A stretch of 51,034 bases of DNA from an uncultured Hungatella sp. (GTDB lineage Bacteria; Bacillota; Clostridia; Lachnospirales; Lachnospiraceae), in assembly GCA_910577935.1 (NCBI GenBank), contig CAJTOT010000005.1, positions 37,991-89,024 of the forward strand. Direction: 5' to 3'. The notes beneath the pieces were generated by a model. It saw nothing but the letters and a program-made list of their open reading frames with translations, did not search any database and was not told where the DNA came from. How positions within the stretch are numbered: position 1 is the first letter of the stretch; the number at the start of each line of letters is the position of its first letter. The position numbers and the translations under genes were made by a program. Below, in pieces: positions 50,941 through 51,034 of the stretch.

Positions 50941-51010
50941 ACCTGTGTACCTATCGCCCTCCCCAGGAGAGAGCTTGCTCGCTCAGGGGGAGGGCGATAG
51001 GTACACAGGT
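50941..51010. repeat. Long perfect inverted repeat after pheS
   Basis: Two 24-base arms (50941-50964 and 50987-51010) match perfectly and enclose a 22-base loop. A small hairpin GGGGC-GAAA-GCCCC follows at about 51014-51027. No T-run is seen before the window ends. It lies between pheS and the presumed next gene (pheT). It may be a REP-like or MITE-like mobile palindrome or an unusual RNA hairpin. Confidence 0.85.
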
Positions 51011-51034
51011 ATGGGGCGAAAGCCCCCAAGCGAA

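Noticed and set aside
1..51034. Insertion sequences, phage genes, tRNA or rRNA genes
   Set aside because: No transposase, integrase, terminal repeats with target duplications, or tRNA/rRNA-like segments were recognised.

Overview
This window is a flagellar and chemotaxis chromosome segment of a moderately GC-rich Gram-positive anaerobe, most likely a motile Lachnospiraceae-type Clostridia. Evidence: a class III (oxygen-sensitive) ribonucleotide reductase nrdD-nrdG; Firmicute-type flagellar genes (FliY with CheC-like domains, CheV/CheC/CheD, FlbD, a DUF6470/YviE-like protein, FliW-CsrA, YlqG/YlqH-like genes); secreted proteins with choline/cell-wall-binding repeats; strong AGGAGG ribosome binding sites; and a T-box riboswitch before pheS. 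I cannot fix the genus from sequence alone. There is no flagellin gene, no cheA/cheB/cheR/cheW, no fliL, no flhF and no FlhG-type gene inside the window.

Layout. 1-1884: nrdD (5' end cut off) and nrdG. 1904-2940: a small monocistronic unit with a sigma-D-like promoter, a 300-aa FliD-C-terminal-like protein and a terminator. 3074-28716: the large plus-strand fla/che operon: flgB, fliE, fliF, fliG (frameshifted), fliH, fliI, fliJ, fliK, flgD, a TIGR02530-like gene, flgE, flbD, motA, motB, fliM, cheY, flgC, fliY, fliO, fliP, fliQ, fliR, flhB, flhA, sigma-28 (fliA/sigD), two flgF/flgG-type rod genes, cheC, cheD, cheV. It is followed by a secreted cell-wall-binding-repeat gene and a strong terminator (29775-29814). 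29852-31469 (minus): a translationally coupled parA and comFB-domain pair, divergent from fliD. 31602-36349 (plus): fliD, fliS, a FliT-like gene and a predicted nucleotidyltransferase, ending at a terminator shared with the convergent operon. 36437-41761 (minus): flgM, flgN, flgK, flgL, yviE-like, fliW, csrA, the same order as in Bacillus subtilis. 41762-42083: divergent promoter region with sigma-28-type boxes facing both ways. 42084-49437 (plus): FliK-like and FlhB-C-like (YlqG/YlqH) genes, two tandem cell-wall-binding-repeat proteins, a lytic transglycosylase, a PilZ protein and a family 2 glycosyltransferase. 49480-50923: promoter, Phe T-box leader and pheS. The window ends with a long perfect inverted repeat.

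How it works together. The big operon supplies the export gate, basal body, motor, switch and sigma-28. Sigma-28 then acts on late promoters such as those at 1904-1930, 41823-41850 and 41932-41958. FlgM holds sigma-28 back until the hook is finished. FliW and CsrA form the post-transcriptional flagellin checkpoint. FliS, FliT-like and FlgN proteins are export chaperones. CheY acts on FliM and perhaps on the repeated motif in FliY, and CheC/FliY dephosphorylate it. Cell-wall-binding proteins and the transglycosylase may help the flagellum pass the wall. The PilZ and ComFB proteins suggest cyclic-di-nucleotide input.

Most worth a second look: the parA-comFB pair in a flagellar locus lacking flhF/flhG; three nearly identical 93-bp repeats in fliY, each encoding a FliM-like CheY-binding motif; a FliD-like orphan under a late promoter; a shared F-x-x-x-hydrophobic export-type motif that extends to the transglycosylase; a structured fliK leader; and the one-base frameshift in fliG.
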